DNA from: Methanobacteriaceae archaeon
GTDB lineage: Archaea; Methanobacteriota; Methanobacteria; Methanobacteriales; Methanobacteriaceae
NCBI GenBank assembly: GCA_900766745.1
Contig: CAAFWR010000123.1
Span: 1-64,000, forward strand
Direction: 5' to 3'
Length of the DNA stretch: 64,000 nucleotides
The notes under the pieces were generated by a model. It made no database searches and was not told the origin of the DNA. It was given only the letters and a program-made list of their open reading frames with translations. Both the position numbers and the translations under genes were made by a program. This document shows positions 7,987-15,578 of this stretch, piece after piece. Each line of letters begins with the position of its first letter. Position 1 is the first letter of the stretch.

Positions 7987-8013
7987 ATCAATTTTAAAAT
8001 AGACAAAAATATG
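7963..8013 (+). repeat. 51-bp promoter/leader repeat, copy 1
   Basis: Identical over 51 bp to 10085-10135, spanning the -7 box, the leader and the start codon. The downstream genes are unrelated. Confidence 0.9.
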
Positions 8014-8226
8014 GAAGTACAGACCAATTATTACAAGAAAACCAAGATTAACAAGGTTAATCAGGGTACTTACTTTAAATTAAAGCCAACAGAAACTGCT
8101 CCTGTATGGGTAAGAGATCATTATGATAGAAGTTCTCAATCTTATGCTTGCCATAAGTATGATGATTTTAATCATGAAAAATTCTTCAAGGGAAATCGAG
8201 ACATATACATTAACTTTATATTTTAA
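8011..8226 (+). CDS. Small hypothetical protein (71 aa)
   Basis: Starts at ATG 8011 just after the repeated leader; the in-frame TTG at 7981 belongs to the promoter. The protein is aromatic and charged, with a motif-like core (VWVRDHYDRSSQSYACHKYD) suggestive of a compact conserved domain. Function unknown. Confidence 0.8.
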   Translation: MEVQTNYYKKTKINKVNQGTYFKLKPTETAPVWVRDHYDRSSQSYACHKYDDFNHEKFFKGNRDIYINFIF

Positions 8227-8230
8227 TCAC

Positions 8231-8872
8231 ATGAGTTTATTTAAACGAAAAAGATGTTGCCGGGAACTTATTGCTATTAAGAATGGTAATCTGATATTCA
8301 ATTTAAACAATCAGCATATCAATACAGTTTATCATACTCTACGAGCAATGATGAGGAAATCTGGGGTATTCGATGAAAACCTATATTTTGACCTATATAA
8401 GGAATATCAAAAACATTATGTTGTCTATGATGTAGTACCTTCTTTACTACGATATAAGGTACCATTAATATTCTCAGGTAGATTTCCTGGAATCCTCTTT
8501 GATAGTCAGTTTACATATGAAGAATTAGTACCTAATGTTTTAGTATATCACAAATTGCCAGATAAGTTCAAGTTACCCGAAAACTTAGAGAAAATTCTTT
8601 TGGAAGTAAGAAAAAGGGTATCTACTTATATAGATACCGAGGATATATCGGATAATAACTACAGGGACTTAGTTCGAATGAACTTCGTAAAACAGTGGGA
8701 AGTATTCAAAAAAGATCCTTCACTTATAGATTGCTATATGGATGCTCAATTGGGCATGCTACATATGTGGGCTAGAGTAGAGAATAAAACTATAGTAAAG
8801 AACATAATCGAAAGAACTCAAGATGAACTAGCTCAAGAGTTCTTGGCTAAATATCAGAAAGATGGAGAATAA
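8231..8872 (+). CDS. Hypothetical protein (213 aa)
   Basis: ATG 8231 follows the previous stop by 4 bp; longer upstream reading is a shadow of that gene. The N-terminus is basic (MSLFKRKRCCRELIAIKNG). The rest is mixed alpha/beta with a helical C-terminal 80 residues. Overlaps the next gene by 11 bp. Not recognised. Confidence 0.78.
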   Translation: MSLFKRKRCCRELIAIKNGNLIFNLNNQHINTVYHTLRAMMRKSGVFDENLYFDLYKEYQKHYVVYDVVPSLLRYKVPLIFSGRFPGILFDSQFTYEELVPNVLVYHKLPDKFKLPENLEKILLEVRKRVSTYIDTEDISDNNYRDLVRMNFVKQWEVFKKDPSLIDCYMDAQLGMLHMWARVENKTIVKNIIERTQDELAQEFLAKYQKDGE

Positions 8873-9164
8873 AGAGAAATTTGCTTTCCGAAAGGTTAGG
8901 ATGTCGGAAGGTGTAGAGGTAGAATTTATTAAATTGCTTACCTCAGTAGAGACTAAAAGTGATGAAGATATCATTAAAGCTTTTAAAGCTCAACTATCTT
9001 CTGGAGTATTAACTTGCCATGCAGAAATGTTATCTAGAACACCAAATCAGATAGTATTTCAAACATCCCAATTCAGTAAACCTTCTAACTTTTATAAAAA
9101 CTGGGAACTATGGGTATTCTCTAATATCCTGGGTGTATGGACTTTAAATAGGTTTAGGATATGA
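8862..9164 (+). CDS. Hypothetical protein (100 aa)
   Basis: Starts inside the end of the previous gene and ends with a 4-bp ATGA overlap on the next, so translation is likely coupled through this run. Mixed charged helix and C-terminal aromatic strands (FYKNWELWVFSNILGVWTL). Confidence 0.75.
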   Translation: MENKEKFAFRKVRMSEGVEVEFIKLLTSVETKSDEDIIKAFKAQLSSGVLTCHAEMLSRTPNQIVFQTSQFSKPSNFYKNWELWVFSNILGVWTLNRFRI

Positions 9165-9532
9165 TTACAATGAAAAACCTCCAAGTAGAGGATATAAAAG
9201 ACGAATGGTTATATAATGCCTTAACACAAGGTATTAAAGAATGTATAACAGCTCCAGTCCTAACTTTGGACCCAACAAAACCAGAACCCATTAAGAGGGC
9301 AGAGATGATACTGGATAATTTCTCTCAGGAGGATTCTCCAGTAGTAGCTACAGTGATTGCTCCAGGCAATTTCATACAGATGATATTACCGAAACATGAG
9401 ATACTTCTCTCGGTAATGTTTATATATAAGGAAAGAAATACCTATGTACAACTTATAATACAAAAACTGGCTTATGAACGAGAAAAGACTACCACCAAGA
9501 CTAATGGTTCTGCTAGTGGTACTGAAGGGTGA
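9161..9532 (+). CDS. Hypothetical protein (123 aa)
   Basis: ATGA overlap with the previous stop. Residues 60-110 alternate hydrophobics (VVATVIAPGNFIQMILP, then EILLSVMFIYK), consistent with a small beta domain. The tail is basic then Gly/Ser-rich. It overlaps the next gene by 59 bp. Confidence 0.72.
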   Translation: MITMKNLQVEDIKDEWLYNALTQGIKECITAPVLTLDPTKPEPIKRAEMILDNFSQEDSPVVATVIAPGNFIQMILPKHEILLSVMFIYKERNTYVQLIIQKLAYEREKTTTKTNGSASGTEG

Positions 9533-9995
9533 AAAGGTATATAAAGTACCTATTAGGTCCGAAATAAAATTAGACCACCTAAAGGATTTCAATACATTGA
9601 GGAGAATCCTTACACCTTTAGTACAACTATACCATGGGGTAGGTTTTGATACTAGACTTACTTACGATGAATTCAGTATTTTCATTAATGACCTACAACA
9701 TTTGGGATATGAACGGTTAGATGAATATTCCTCGGGTATACAAGAATTAGTAGAAGCAAAACCCATTACTGAGAATAACCAAGATGTTGAGAAAATACGA
9801 AAAGGGTTACTTATCTCTCTTAAATCTCAGGAGTTATCAGAGGTATTAGCTACTAAATTAAAGCAAGCCATACATGAAGTATTTGAAAACGAAAAGAAGA
9901 AAGGTGGACTAATGGACAAGGAACCCTCTTTAGAACCTATGGAGAGTTCAATTATAAGAGAGGCTTTATATTTGCTTACTCCACAATTACCCTAA
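9474..9995 (+). CDS. Hypothetical protein (173 aa)
   Basis: The N-terminal 20 residues (MNEKRLPPRLMVLLVVLKGE) overlap the preceding gene. The remainder is largely helical and charged, with a helical hairpin around IRKGLLISLKSQELSEVLAT. It is the last gene before a terminator. Function unknown. Confidence 0.75.
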   Translation: MNEKRLPPRLMVLLVVLKGEKVYKVPIRSEIKLDHLKDFNTLRRILTPLVQLYHGVGFDTRLTYDEFSIFINDLQHLGYERLDEYSSGIQELVEAKPITENNQDVEKIRKGLLISLKSQELSEVLATKLKQAIHEVFENEKKKGGLMDKEPSLEPMESSIIREALYLLTPQLP

Positions 9996-10001
9996 TAATT
10001 G

Positions 10002-10028
10002 AAAGGCAGTCTAATCCACTGCCTTTTA
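10002..10028 (+). terminator. Rho-independent terminator
   Basis: AAAGGCAGT pairs perfectly with ACTGCCTTT around CTAATCC, followed by TATA. Ends the 8.0-10.0 kb operon. Confidence 0.8.
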
Positions 10029-10084
10029 TAGCGTGTACACATCCTCAGCCACTTTAAAAATAAAAGAGATATATTTTTCTATTA

Positions 10085-10135
10085 AAATAAAAATGATTAT
10101 ATTTGCATATCAATTTTAAAATAGACAAAAATATG
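10085..10135 (+). repeat. 51-bp promoter/leader repeat, copy 2
   Basis: Exact copy of 7963-8013, including TATATTTGCAT (10098-10108), ATTTTAAAATAGACA (10113-10127) and the ATG at 10133. The upstream TTGCAT of copy 1 is not conserved here. Acts as the likely promoter for the 10133 gene. Confidence 0.85.
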
Positions 10136-10519
10136 AAAACCAACTCAGTAACTTACAATCAAGACGAACAACTAACTAAGGTAGTTCGCAATTTCTTAGA
10201 CAAGAAATCTACATTTGAACTCGACTCTGATGAACAGGGTCATCTCTTAAATCTCTTAATGGGACTCCTCATTCAACTGGAAGAGGATTACAAACTCAAT
10301 TGTTTGGATATCAACCAAATCCAAATATATGAGACTACCTATTATACATTTACATTCGAATCAGTGATAACTGCAGATACCAATCCCTATAAGGGACAAT
10401 TAGCGGATGCTGCAATTCGGTTCATGAATGAATTCACCGATAATGATGGGATGTTCATATCATTCAATCAACTCGATAGAAACAACTGGATTTTCCAACT
10501 TAATTTCTCAATATCATGA
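10133..10519 (+). CDS. Hypothetical acidic protein (128 aa)
   Basis: ATG 10133 follows the repeated promoter/leader. Acidic, with an N-terminal helical half and a beta-rich C-terminal half (IYETTYYTFTFESVITAD; NWIFQLNFSIS). The layout resembles the products at 11061 and 14782, but relatedness is unproven. ATGA overlap with the next gene. Confidence 0.78.
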   Translation: MKTNSVTYNQDEQLTKVVRNFLDKKSTFELDSDEQGHLLNLLMGLLIQLEEDYKLNCLDINQIQIYETTYYTFTFESVITADTNPYKGQLADAAIRFMNEFTDNDGMFISFNQLDRNNWIFQLNFSIS

Positions 10520-10893
10520 CAAAGTATAACGTTAGACCATTAGTTGCCCAGGAGATCGAAATCTCCACGGGCACTATCATTAGTGCTACCTGGTGCAGAT
10601 ACTTTATATCAATCACCTTACACCAATGCTATATAGAAGCAACATGGAAAACCCGTCCCAAAAGTAATTTAGACGGGCATAAAGAAACTTTTAACTCTTT
10701 ACAGGAATATCTAGATTGGTTTGCTAATCTTAAGAAAACTTACGGAAGGAGAATCTCTCGTAAACGAATGGTATATGCTGCATACGATGAAACAATGCGT
10801 ACATTTAGTTACAAACCCTACGAGAACTGGGCTACAAGACGCTCGAAGGAGAAACTAAATAAGCCAAATAATGAACCGTTATTGGCCGATTAG
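10516..10893 (+). CDS. Hypothetical basic protein (125 aa)
   Basis: ATGA-coupled to the acidic protein gene upstream. It is basic and aromatic (FISITLHQCYIEATWKTRP; YGRRISRKRMVYAAYD). The pairing of an acidic and a basic product in one unit may mean they interact; this is inference. Confidence 0.75.
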   Translation: MTKYNVRPLVAQEIEISTGTIISATWCRYFISITLHQCYIEATWKTRPKSNLDGHKETFNSLQEYLDWFANLKKTYGRRISRKRMVYAAYDETMRTFSYKPYENWATRRSKEKLNKPNNEPLLAD

Positions 10894-10926
10894 TAATACT
10901 AATCCCTAACCAGTTAATATATCTCC

Positions 10927-10963
10927 AGGGAGTTCAGAAACACCAACATCTGGGCTCCCTTAA
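10927..10963 (+). terminator. Hairpin terminator
   Basis: A 12-bp stem (AGGGAGTTCAGA with TCTGGGCTCCCT, two G-T pairs) closes a 10-base loop, with a short TTAATT tail. Ends the two-gene unit. Confidence 0.75.
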
Positions 10964-10966
10964 TTA

Positions 10967-11000
10967 TTGCATATTTAAAATATTATTTCTATATTTGCAT
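10967..11000 (+). promoter_or_regulatory. Promoter (TTG-20-TATATTTGCAT)
   Basis: TTGCATAT at 10967 and TATATTTGCAT at 10990-11000 have the same 20-bp spacing as at 7953 and 14718. The ATG at 11061 is 61 bp further on. Confidence 0.78.
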
Positions 11001-11060
11001 AAGAGAAAAATAAATATAATTATTAACCGACCTCGAACAGGGTCACAAAACTTATTTCTT

Positions 11061-11432
11061 ATGACAACTATTAACGAAATCTCAAATCACATTATGAGTT
11101 ACTTTGATGGAACTCTTGATGCTTTTGGTTACACTGCTCAATCAGTTAACGAAATATCAAATCCGGATGAATCATACATGGGAACTCTCAACCTCCAATT
11201 CCGGGATTATCCTATAGACGATGACGAAAAGGCAGAAACCTACTGCAGAGAATCCGATGCTTTTGAACAATACGTGATAGAATTCATTAATTCTCATTGG
11301 GATGAACATCACCCATTAAAAGAACTTAACCCTAATTCTCATTACATGTCAAACTCCTATGGAGATACTATCCAGGTACATTTCAATGATGAATCCCTTT
11401 TCATTATCATTACCATGACAGGGCAATATTAA
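11061..11432 (+). CDS. Hypothetical acidic protein (123 aa)
   Basis: ATG 11061 is chosen; the in-frame TTG at 10995 lies inside the promoter. Strongly acidic, with Asp-rich middle (YPIDDDEKAETYC) and alternating hydrophobics near the end (GDTIQVHFNDESLFIIITM). Monocistronic between promoter 10967 and terminator 11441. Function unknown. Confidence 0.78.
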   Translation: MTTINEISNHIMSYFDGTLDAFGYTAQSVNEISNPDESYMGTLNLQFRDYPIDDDEKAETYCRESDAFEQYVIEFINSHWDEHHPLKELNPNSHYMSNSYGDTIQVHFNDESLFIIITMTGQY

Positions 11433-11440
11433 CAAAACAC

Positions 11441-11469
11441 TCTGGGAGGCACCTAAAACACCTCCCAGA
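11441..11469 (+). terminator. Hairpin terminator
   Basis: TCTGGGAGG pairs perfectly with CCTCCCAGA around an 11-base loop. Follows the 11061 gene. Confidence 0.75.
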
Positions 11470-11526
11470 ACCTCCCTATTTATAAAAATAAAAGTAGTTA
11501 TAAAAACAAGTTTAGAAATAATTTTG

Positions 11527-11553
11527 TATATTTGCAGTGAGAAATATTTCTCA
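11527..11553 (+). promoter_or_regulatory. Promoter with palindromic operator candidate
   Basis: TATATTTGCA (11527-11536) is followed at once by the perfect 16-bp palindrome TGAGAAATATTTCTCA (11538-11553), which sits about where transcription would begin. The ATTTTAATATAGACA leader (11558-11572) and ATG 11577 follow. The palindrome could bind a repressor; no binding protein is known here. Confidence 0.65.
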
Positions 11554-11576
11554 AATAATTTTAATATAGACATATT

Positions 11577-12095
11577 ATGAAAGAATTAAAAAATTTAGAG
11601 GCCATCCGGGAACTGCTTGCTTCCCACCCCATTTATACTTATGATTACTCCGATGGTATTCACATTAACGAGGATAACTCTAATTCAATCTATTCAATCG
11701 ACTTAGACAATGATCCTCTTGCTGCCTATATCTCTGGGTATATCATCACTTATACTTCAGAGGAAGCTCTTTTCGAAAATCTAAAGGAAAACATTACTTC
11801 CCACATGGATTTAACAAAGGGTGCTGACGACCAATACTATGATTATTCTCCATCACAGGTAGAAGCTATCATATTCGGCATTCCTCAATTAACTCCAGAA
11901 CATCAGGATTACATAATTACTGGGATCAAAAAACATCTCCGGGAATTTATCCAAGACGAAGAACAAGATGAGGACATGATATCTCAATATACTGCTACAT
12001 ATAATGCTCTCGAAAAATGGGAATCCGACAAAAGAGAAACCCAACTCTTTGATTCCTTGGCTGCATCAGAACTTATTAGACAACTTAATAAATAA
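11577..12095 (+). CDS. Hypothetical acidic protein (172 aa)
   Basis: First gene of an eight-gene run (11577-13933). Very acidic, with many Asp/Glu and Tyr (YDYSDGIHINEDNSNSIYSI; IQDEEQDEDMISQY). No transmembrane segment. Strong negative charge could suggest DNA mimicry, a known phage anti-defence strategy, but nothing specific supports it. Confidence 0.78.
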   Translation: MKELKNLEAIRELLASHPIYTYDYSDGIHINEDNSNSIYSIDLDNDPLAAYISGYIITYTSEEALFENLKENITSHMDLTKGADDQYYDYSPSQVEAIIFGIPQLTPEHQDYIITGIKKHLREFIQDEEQDEDMISQYTATYNALEKWESDKRETQLFDSLAASELIRQLNK

Positions 12096-12100
12096 TCACT

Positions 12101-12457
12101 ATGGTAAACTTATATAAATTACTTAACGTACTGGAACAGGGCATGACTCTGTTCCAGCTTAATAAATGGAAAACCGAGGGTATCTGGTATCCAATCACTC
12201 AATATAAAAAGGAATCAGACGAAATCCAAGTAGTAACCAATTTATTTATCCCAGAACAAACAGAATATCACATTCAACTTTCTGGGAACTATCCCGAGGA
12301 ACAAGGTAACTGGAATCAATTTCTAGAGGAAAACCAATGGAAAATCTACCCATTACTTGCAAACATAATGCAAGTCTTCTTGCCCACAGGGAACTACCAA
12401 ATATTTTATACTCAATATCCACAAGGATTCATATCCATAATTGCTAAACCATTATGA
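12101..12457 (+). CDS. Hypothetical protein (118 aa)
   Basis: Starts 5 bp after the previous stop and ends with an ATGA overlap. Trp/Tyr/Gln-rich mixed alpha/beta protein (NQFLEENQWKIYPLLANIMQ) with a hydrophobic end. Not recognised. Confidence 0.75.
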   Translation: MVNLYKLLNVLEQGMTLFQLNKWKTEGIWYPITQYKKESDEIQVVTNLFIPEQTEYHIQLSGNYPEEQGNWNQFLEENQWKIYPLLANIMQVFLPTGNYQIFYTQYPQGFISIIAKPL

Positions 12458-12747
12458 TAAACGAAGAACTCAAATCACAATTAAGTATTCTCAAGGAAAC
12501 TAATCCAGAATATATTCAAACTCTAAAGGATGCCGTAACGGCATCCTACAAGGCAGAACTTCAGGCAATTAAACCCAGTTCTACCGAAGAAGATGAACAA
12601 CTTAACATCGAACTAAGGGACATAGTACTAAGAATACTATTTGGCCCACTCTATTTACATTTCGTATCAGCATACGTAGTATCAGATACAATATACGAAG
12701 AACAAGATACATTAATCGAGGACTTATATTTCTATTTCAAATCATGA
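12454..12747 (+). CDS. Hypothetical protein (97 aa)
   Basis: ATGA-coupled on both sides. Acidic and helical, with a hydrophobic middle (IVLRILFGPLYLHFVSAYVV) that may be an amphipathic helix or weak membrane segment. Confidence 0.72.
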   Translation: MINEELKSQLSILKETNPEYIQTLKDAVTASYKAELQAIKPSSTEEDEQLNIELRDIVLRILFGPLYLHFVSAYVVSDTIYEEQDTLIEDLYFYFKS

Positions 12748-13070
12748 CACCATATATCCAACAACAACTAAAGAAGCTATGCGATAATCCAGGCTGGTAT
12801 AATGCTATGATTAATTCATGGGAAGGGAACCCTACAAACCAAAAAGAAGCCATCTATAACTATTTATCCCATGTACAACTAAATGGGTTACTAGAAAACA
12901 CTCAAATAGTTTTTACATTCATAGATGGCGATATGAAACCAGCTTTCTATTTCGAAATCCCAAGAGATTCAAATAGATATCTTATACTTGGTATACTAGA
13001 TGAAGAAGGCTGTCCACATTGCTGCCTATTAGGCCAACCCAAACAAATGTTTAACCCTCAACTCAATTAA
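12744..13070 (+). CDS. Hypothetical protein (108 aa)
   Basis: ATGA-coupled to the previous gene. Contains a C-terminal Cys/His cluster (EEGCPHCCLLGQP) that could bind metal. The rest is mixed alpha/beta with a short strand pair (IVFTFIDGDMKPAFYFEIP). Confidence 0.72.
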   Translation: MTPYIQQQLKKLCDNPGWYNAMINSWEGNPTNQKEAIYNYLSHVQLNGLLENTQIVFTFIDGDMKPAFYFEIPRDSNRYLILGILDEEGCPHCCLLGQPKQMFNPQLN

Positions 13071-13074
13071 CATA

Positions 13075-13320
13075 ATGAAACTAACAATTACAACATTAGT
13101 AATCGTAGAAGATGGAAAAGTCCAAGACATCATCCATTCACTCGAAGATAACAAAGACAAGGCTTATCAGGAACTTATAGACCAGGTAAATGCCGAATAC
13201 GGAGATGGAGGAGTATTACAATTCTACTCTATACAGGGTATCAAAGAATACTTTGAACACGTAACCATAGAGACTCAAGAACTAACCTCAGTCGGATTTA
13301 AAACTGCCCTGCAATGCTAA
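13075..13320 (+). CDS. Hypothetical protein (81 aa)
   Basis: Begins 4 bp after the preceding stop. Strand-helix-strand impression (LTITTLVIVEDGKVQDI, then acidic helix). Overlaps the next gene by 7 bp. Confidence 0.72.
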   Translation: MKLTITTLVIVEDGKVQDIIHSLEDNKDKAYQELIDQVNAEYGDGGVLQFYSIQGIKEYFEHVTIETQELTSVGFKTALQC

Positions 13321-13562
13321 CATCAGGTAAATTCTTAGTATCATTCGAAGTCCCGGGACCATTACCTGGGACTACCGAAGGCTTCTGCGAAGAAATGAAC
13401 GTAGTGTACAGAACTGAGGAACTTAATACCTACCTCCGCTACCCCAGACAAGAAATAAACCCCTGGGATAAACATAGTACCTATATAAGGCTAAAGCTAA
13501 GAGAGATCCTCAAAGTAAACCTAACAGATATAACCATAATCGATATAATATCACTACCATGA
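13314..13562 (+). CDS. Hypothetical protein (82 aa)
   Basis: Overlaps both neighbours (7 bp and ATGA). Pro/Gly-rich N-terminus (FEVPGPLPGTTEGFCEEM) and a hydrophobic C-terminus. No family recognised. Confidence 0.7.
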   Translation: MLTSGKFLVSFEVPGPLPGTTEGFCEEMNVVYRTEELNTYLRYPRQEINPWDKHSTYIRLKLREILKVNLTDITIIDIISLP

Positions 13563-13771
13563 ATATCCTATATCACATAATCCGAATAATCCTATCCACA
13601 ATCACTATCCTAATCCTAATAAGGAACGAAGACCTATACCAAGCCCACAAGCACTCCCACCCAACAAACAAAATAAGGTATATCATCTCACAGCTAATAA
13701 TCCTAACCCTATATACCTCATCACTAATCCTGGTATCCTACACATATAGGATTATACTAAGGTACATATAA
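13559..13771 (+). CDS. Small membrane protein (70 aa, 2 TM)
   Basis: ATGA-coupled. Two hydrophobic segments, residues about 3-21 (ILYHIIRIILSTITILILI) and 43-66, separated by a His/Lys-rich loop. The codons are C-rich and G-poor. It has the same topology as the next small gene. A membrane role such as exclusion or lysis control is possible but unproven. Confidence 0.7.
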   Translation: MNILYHIIRIILSTITILILIRNEDLYQAHKHSHPTNKIRYIISQLIILTLYTSSLILVSYTYRIILRYI

Positions 13772-13786
13772 TAATACTAAAAAATT

Positions 13787-13933
13787 ATGAAATCACTAAT
13801 CCTACTCATCGTAACAACCTGGCTCCTAATCCTAAATGAAGAAGCCTACCTAACAAAGAAATTCATCTACAGAATAAATTTAATCATAATCCTCTTAATA
13901 TATGCCTTCATACAGGTATGCCTAATCGAATAA
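13787..13933 (+). CDS. Small membrane protein (48 aa, 2 TM)
   Basis: ATG 13787 to TAA 13931-13933. Two hydrophobic helices (SLILLIVTTWLLILN and INLIIILLIYAFIQVCLI) flank a short charged loop (EEAYLTKKFIYR). It matches the preceding gene in topology and G-poor codon use. A GGTACC-based hairpin follows directly. Confidence 0.65.
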   Translation: MKSLILLIVTTWLLILNEEAYLTKKFIYRINLIIILLIYAFIQVCLIE

Positions 13934-13942
13934 ATACCCACA

Positions 13943-13970
13943 AGGTACCTGGAATAAATACCGGGTACCT
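13943..13970 (+). terminator. Hairpin at operon end
   Basis: AGGTACCTGG pairs with CCGGGTACCT (10 bp, one G-T pair) around AATAAATA, right after the last gene of the 11.6-13.9 kb run. There is no U tract, so it may act as an RNA end or factor-dependent terminator. Confidence 0.55.
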
Positions 13971-14717
13971 CCCACACCCCAACACAAAAAATAAAACAAA
14001 ATCATACTAACGCTAACTATGTTACATAATACCTAACTAAGGTACATAATATAATACCTATCCCATCTATAACCAATATATCATCTACTAATATAATAAT
14101 ACCAAATACATATATCAAGGTACCTCGCCGGGGGTATTTGCCTTTGGTGAACCAGGTATGGGTACCTACCGAGCACTATACAACTACACTATAGCCACTA
14201 TACTATATAGCTCTCTAGCTCTACTACCCCACACTTTAAAGGCAATCACAAAAAGGCCTAAAAGGTACACAAAATCCGACCATTAGGGGCCCCTAAATCC
14301 CCTACCCCTAAGAGCCATTTATATTAGTATTATATATAATATAAGTACTGGGATTAGGCAATAGGATTTGTGATCAAGGCAATTAAATTATTAGGTTTTA
14401 TGGCTAAATAGTTTATAGGATTTAAGGCCTTCAAGGGGCATATTTAGGTAATATTCCTAGTAAACATGTAAGTAATTTGATTAGTATTTATATTATAGAT
14501 AAATACAGAACTCTAGGACAATTTTGTGATTTAGGGGTACCTTGATTGCCTCAGTAGCCCCAGTACCTTATTAGTATATAATAAGTATTAGGTAAGAGAT
14601 GGGGATTAGGCAATCTAGGATAAAGGCAATCTCCATTAATGGCCCCTGGGGATTTAGAGGGATAAAGGTAATTTAACCTTCAAGGCTCTTAGGTACCTCA
14701 TAAGGCAATTGAGGTTA
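13971..14717. other. Gene-free region, candidate regulatory or origin DNA
   Basis: About 750 bp without a convincing reading frame. It contains repeated GGTACC sites (near 14120, 14162, 14537, 14692) and a perfect palindrome TTAGGGGCCCCTAA near 14283. A tandem ACTATA/CTATAG tract lies at 14176-14215, and AGGCAAT-type words recur from 14355 to 14710. The plus strand changes from C-rich to G-rich at about 14.32 kb. Composition change plus repeats would fit a replication origin or regulatory region; nothing is proven. Confidence 0.5.
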
Positions 14718-14751
14718 TTGCATATATTATATATTATTCTTATATTTGCAT
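14718..14751 (+). promoter_or_regulatory. Promoter (TTG-20-TATATTTGCAT)
   Basis: TTGCATAT (14718) and TATATTTGCAT (14741-14751), 20 bp apart, precede the variant leader ATTTTAAATAATAGACG (14764-14780) and ATG 14782. Confidence 0.8.
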
Positions 14752-14781
14752 TGTAATAATAACATTTTAAATAATAGACGT

Positions 14782-15174
14782 ATGAAAACAAGTATTTTAA
14801 ACACTAAATTTAATTTTGCAAAGAGTATTAATTTATCATTAATTGCAGCCCCTAAGGTTTATCCTTCCTATCCATCAGGCATGCTAGACTTCATTAAGCC
14901 TTACTTACAGGAACTACAGGAGAACACAATCATTCCCGATTACTTAACTCTAGTATCAATCCAAACAATCGATAACCAAGATGCTGGAGTACACATATTA
15001 ACATTCATAATCAATGACCCAGAACATTTCGATGACGATGACACTGCTGGTATCACTTGCCTTGAATGCTTACGGGATACATTTGCCTATGACCCTGAGG
15101 CATGCTTCGGTCAAGCACCTAAGGTAAACGAATTCGAAAACCTTTACACAGTAACAGTTCCTTTCACTTGCTAA
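14782..15174 (+). CDS. Hypothetical acidic protein (130 aa)
   Basis: ATG 14782 follows the leader; the in-frame TTG at 14746 is in the promoter. It is acidic in the second half (DPEHFDDDDTAGITCLECL), with strands flanking a helix (GVHILTFIIND; LYTVTVPFTC). Its order is similar to the 10133 and 11061 products. Function unknown. Confidence 0.78.
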   Translation: MKTSILNTKFNFAKSINLSLIAAPKVYPSYPSGMLDFIKPYLQELQENTIIPDYLTLVSIQTIDNQDAGVHILTFIINDPEHFDDDDTAGITCLECLRDTFAYDPEACFGQAPKVNEFENLYTVTVPFTC

Positions 15175-15185
15175 TTATTAACTCT

Positions 15186-15210
15186 GGGGTACCTTGTTAG
15201 GGGTACCCCT
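15186..15210 (+). terminator. GGTACC hairpin
   Basis: GGGGTACC pairs with GGTACCCC, closing an 8-base loop between two small genes; the 3' arm also forms the palindrome AGGGGTACCCCT. Likely a transcript end or attenuator. Confidence 0.5.
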
Positions 15211-15227
15211 CTAAAATACATATTACT

Positions 15228-15524
15228 ATGGCAACAACCAAAAACAACTGGAGTACCGACCGTATTGCTAACACAGTAATCACAAACCTTATTACATATG
15301 ACCCCAATTATCCATGGCATCTTTATATCTGGGGTTCATCCGAAGAACAATTTGAACAAATCCTACCAAGGCTAATTACCTCCCAACACAAGGCAATCAA
15401 TATTAATATCAATAACCTCGATTGCCGAATCGAATTCGAAATCGAAAAACTAGGTACCGATGACCAAGAACCTGATATTATCTTTAACGTAGATGACATT
15501 ACATTCAAGGCATACTTTGACTAA
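15228..15524 (+). CDS. Hypothetical acidic protein (98 aa)
   Basis: Helical N-terminal half, then beta-like C-terminal half (AINININNLDCRIEFEIEKL; IIFNVDDITFKAYFD). Ends at a strong terminator. Probably read from the 14718 promoter if the intervening hairpin is leaky. Confidence 0.77.
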   Translation: MATTKNNWSTDRIANTVITNLITYDPNYPWHLYIWGSSEEQFEQILPRLITSQHKAINININNLDCRIEFEIEKLGTDDQEPDIIFNVDDITFKAYFD

Positions 15525-15545
15525 TCGCTAACTATATTACCTTAT

Positions 15546-15578
15546 AAGCCCAGGCCTAACTTAGGTACCTGGGTTTTT
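15546..15578 (+). terminator. Rho-independent terminator
   Basis: AAGCCCAGG pairs with CCTGGGTTT (one G-T pair) around a 13-base loop and is followed by TTTACTT. Confidence 0.75.

Noticed and set aside
7981..8010. Upstream TTG starts giving an MHINFKIDKNM leader peptide (also at 10103)
   Set aside because: These codons are the promoter box and leader repeated exactly at both places; conserved DNA explains the peptide identity.
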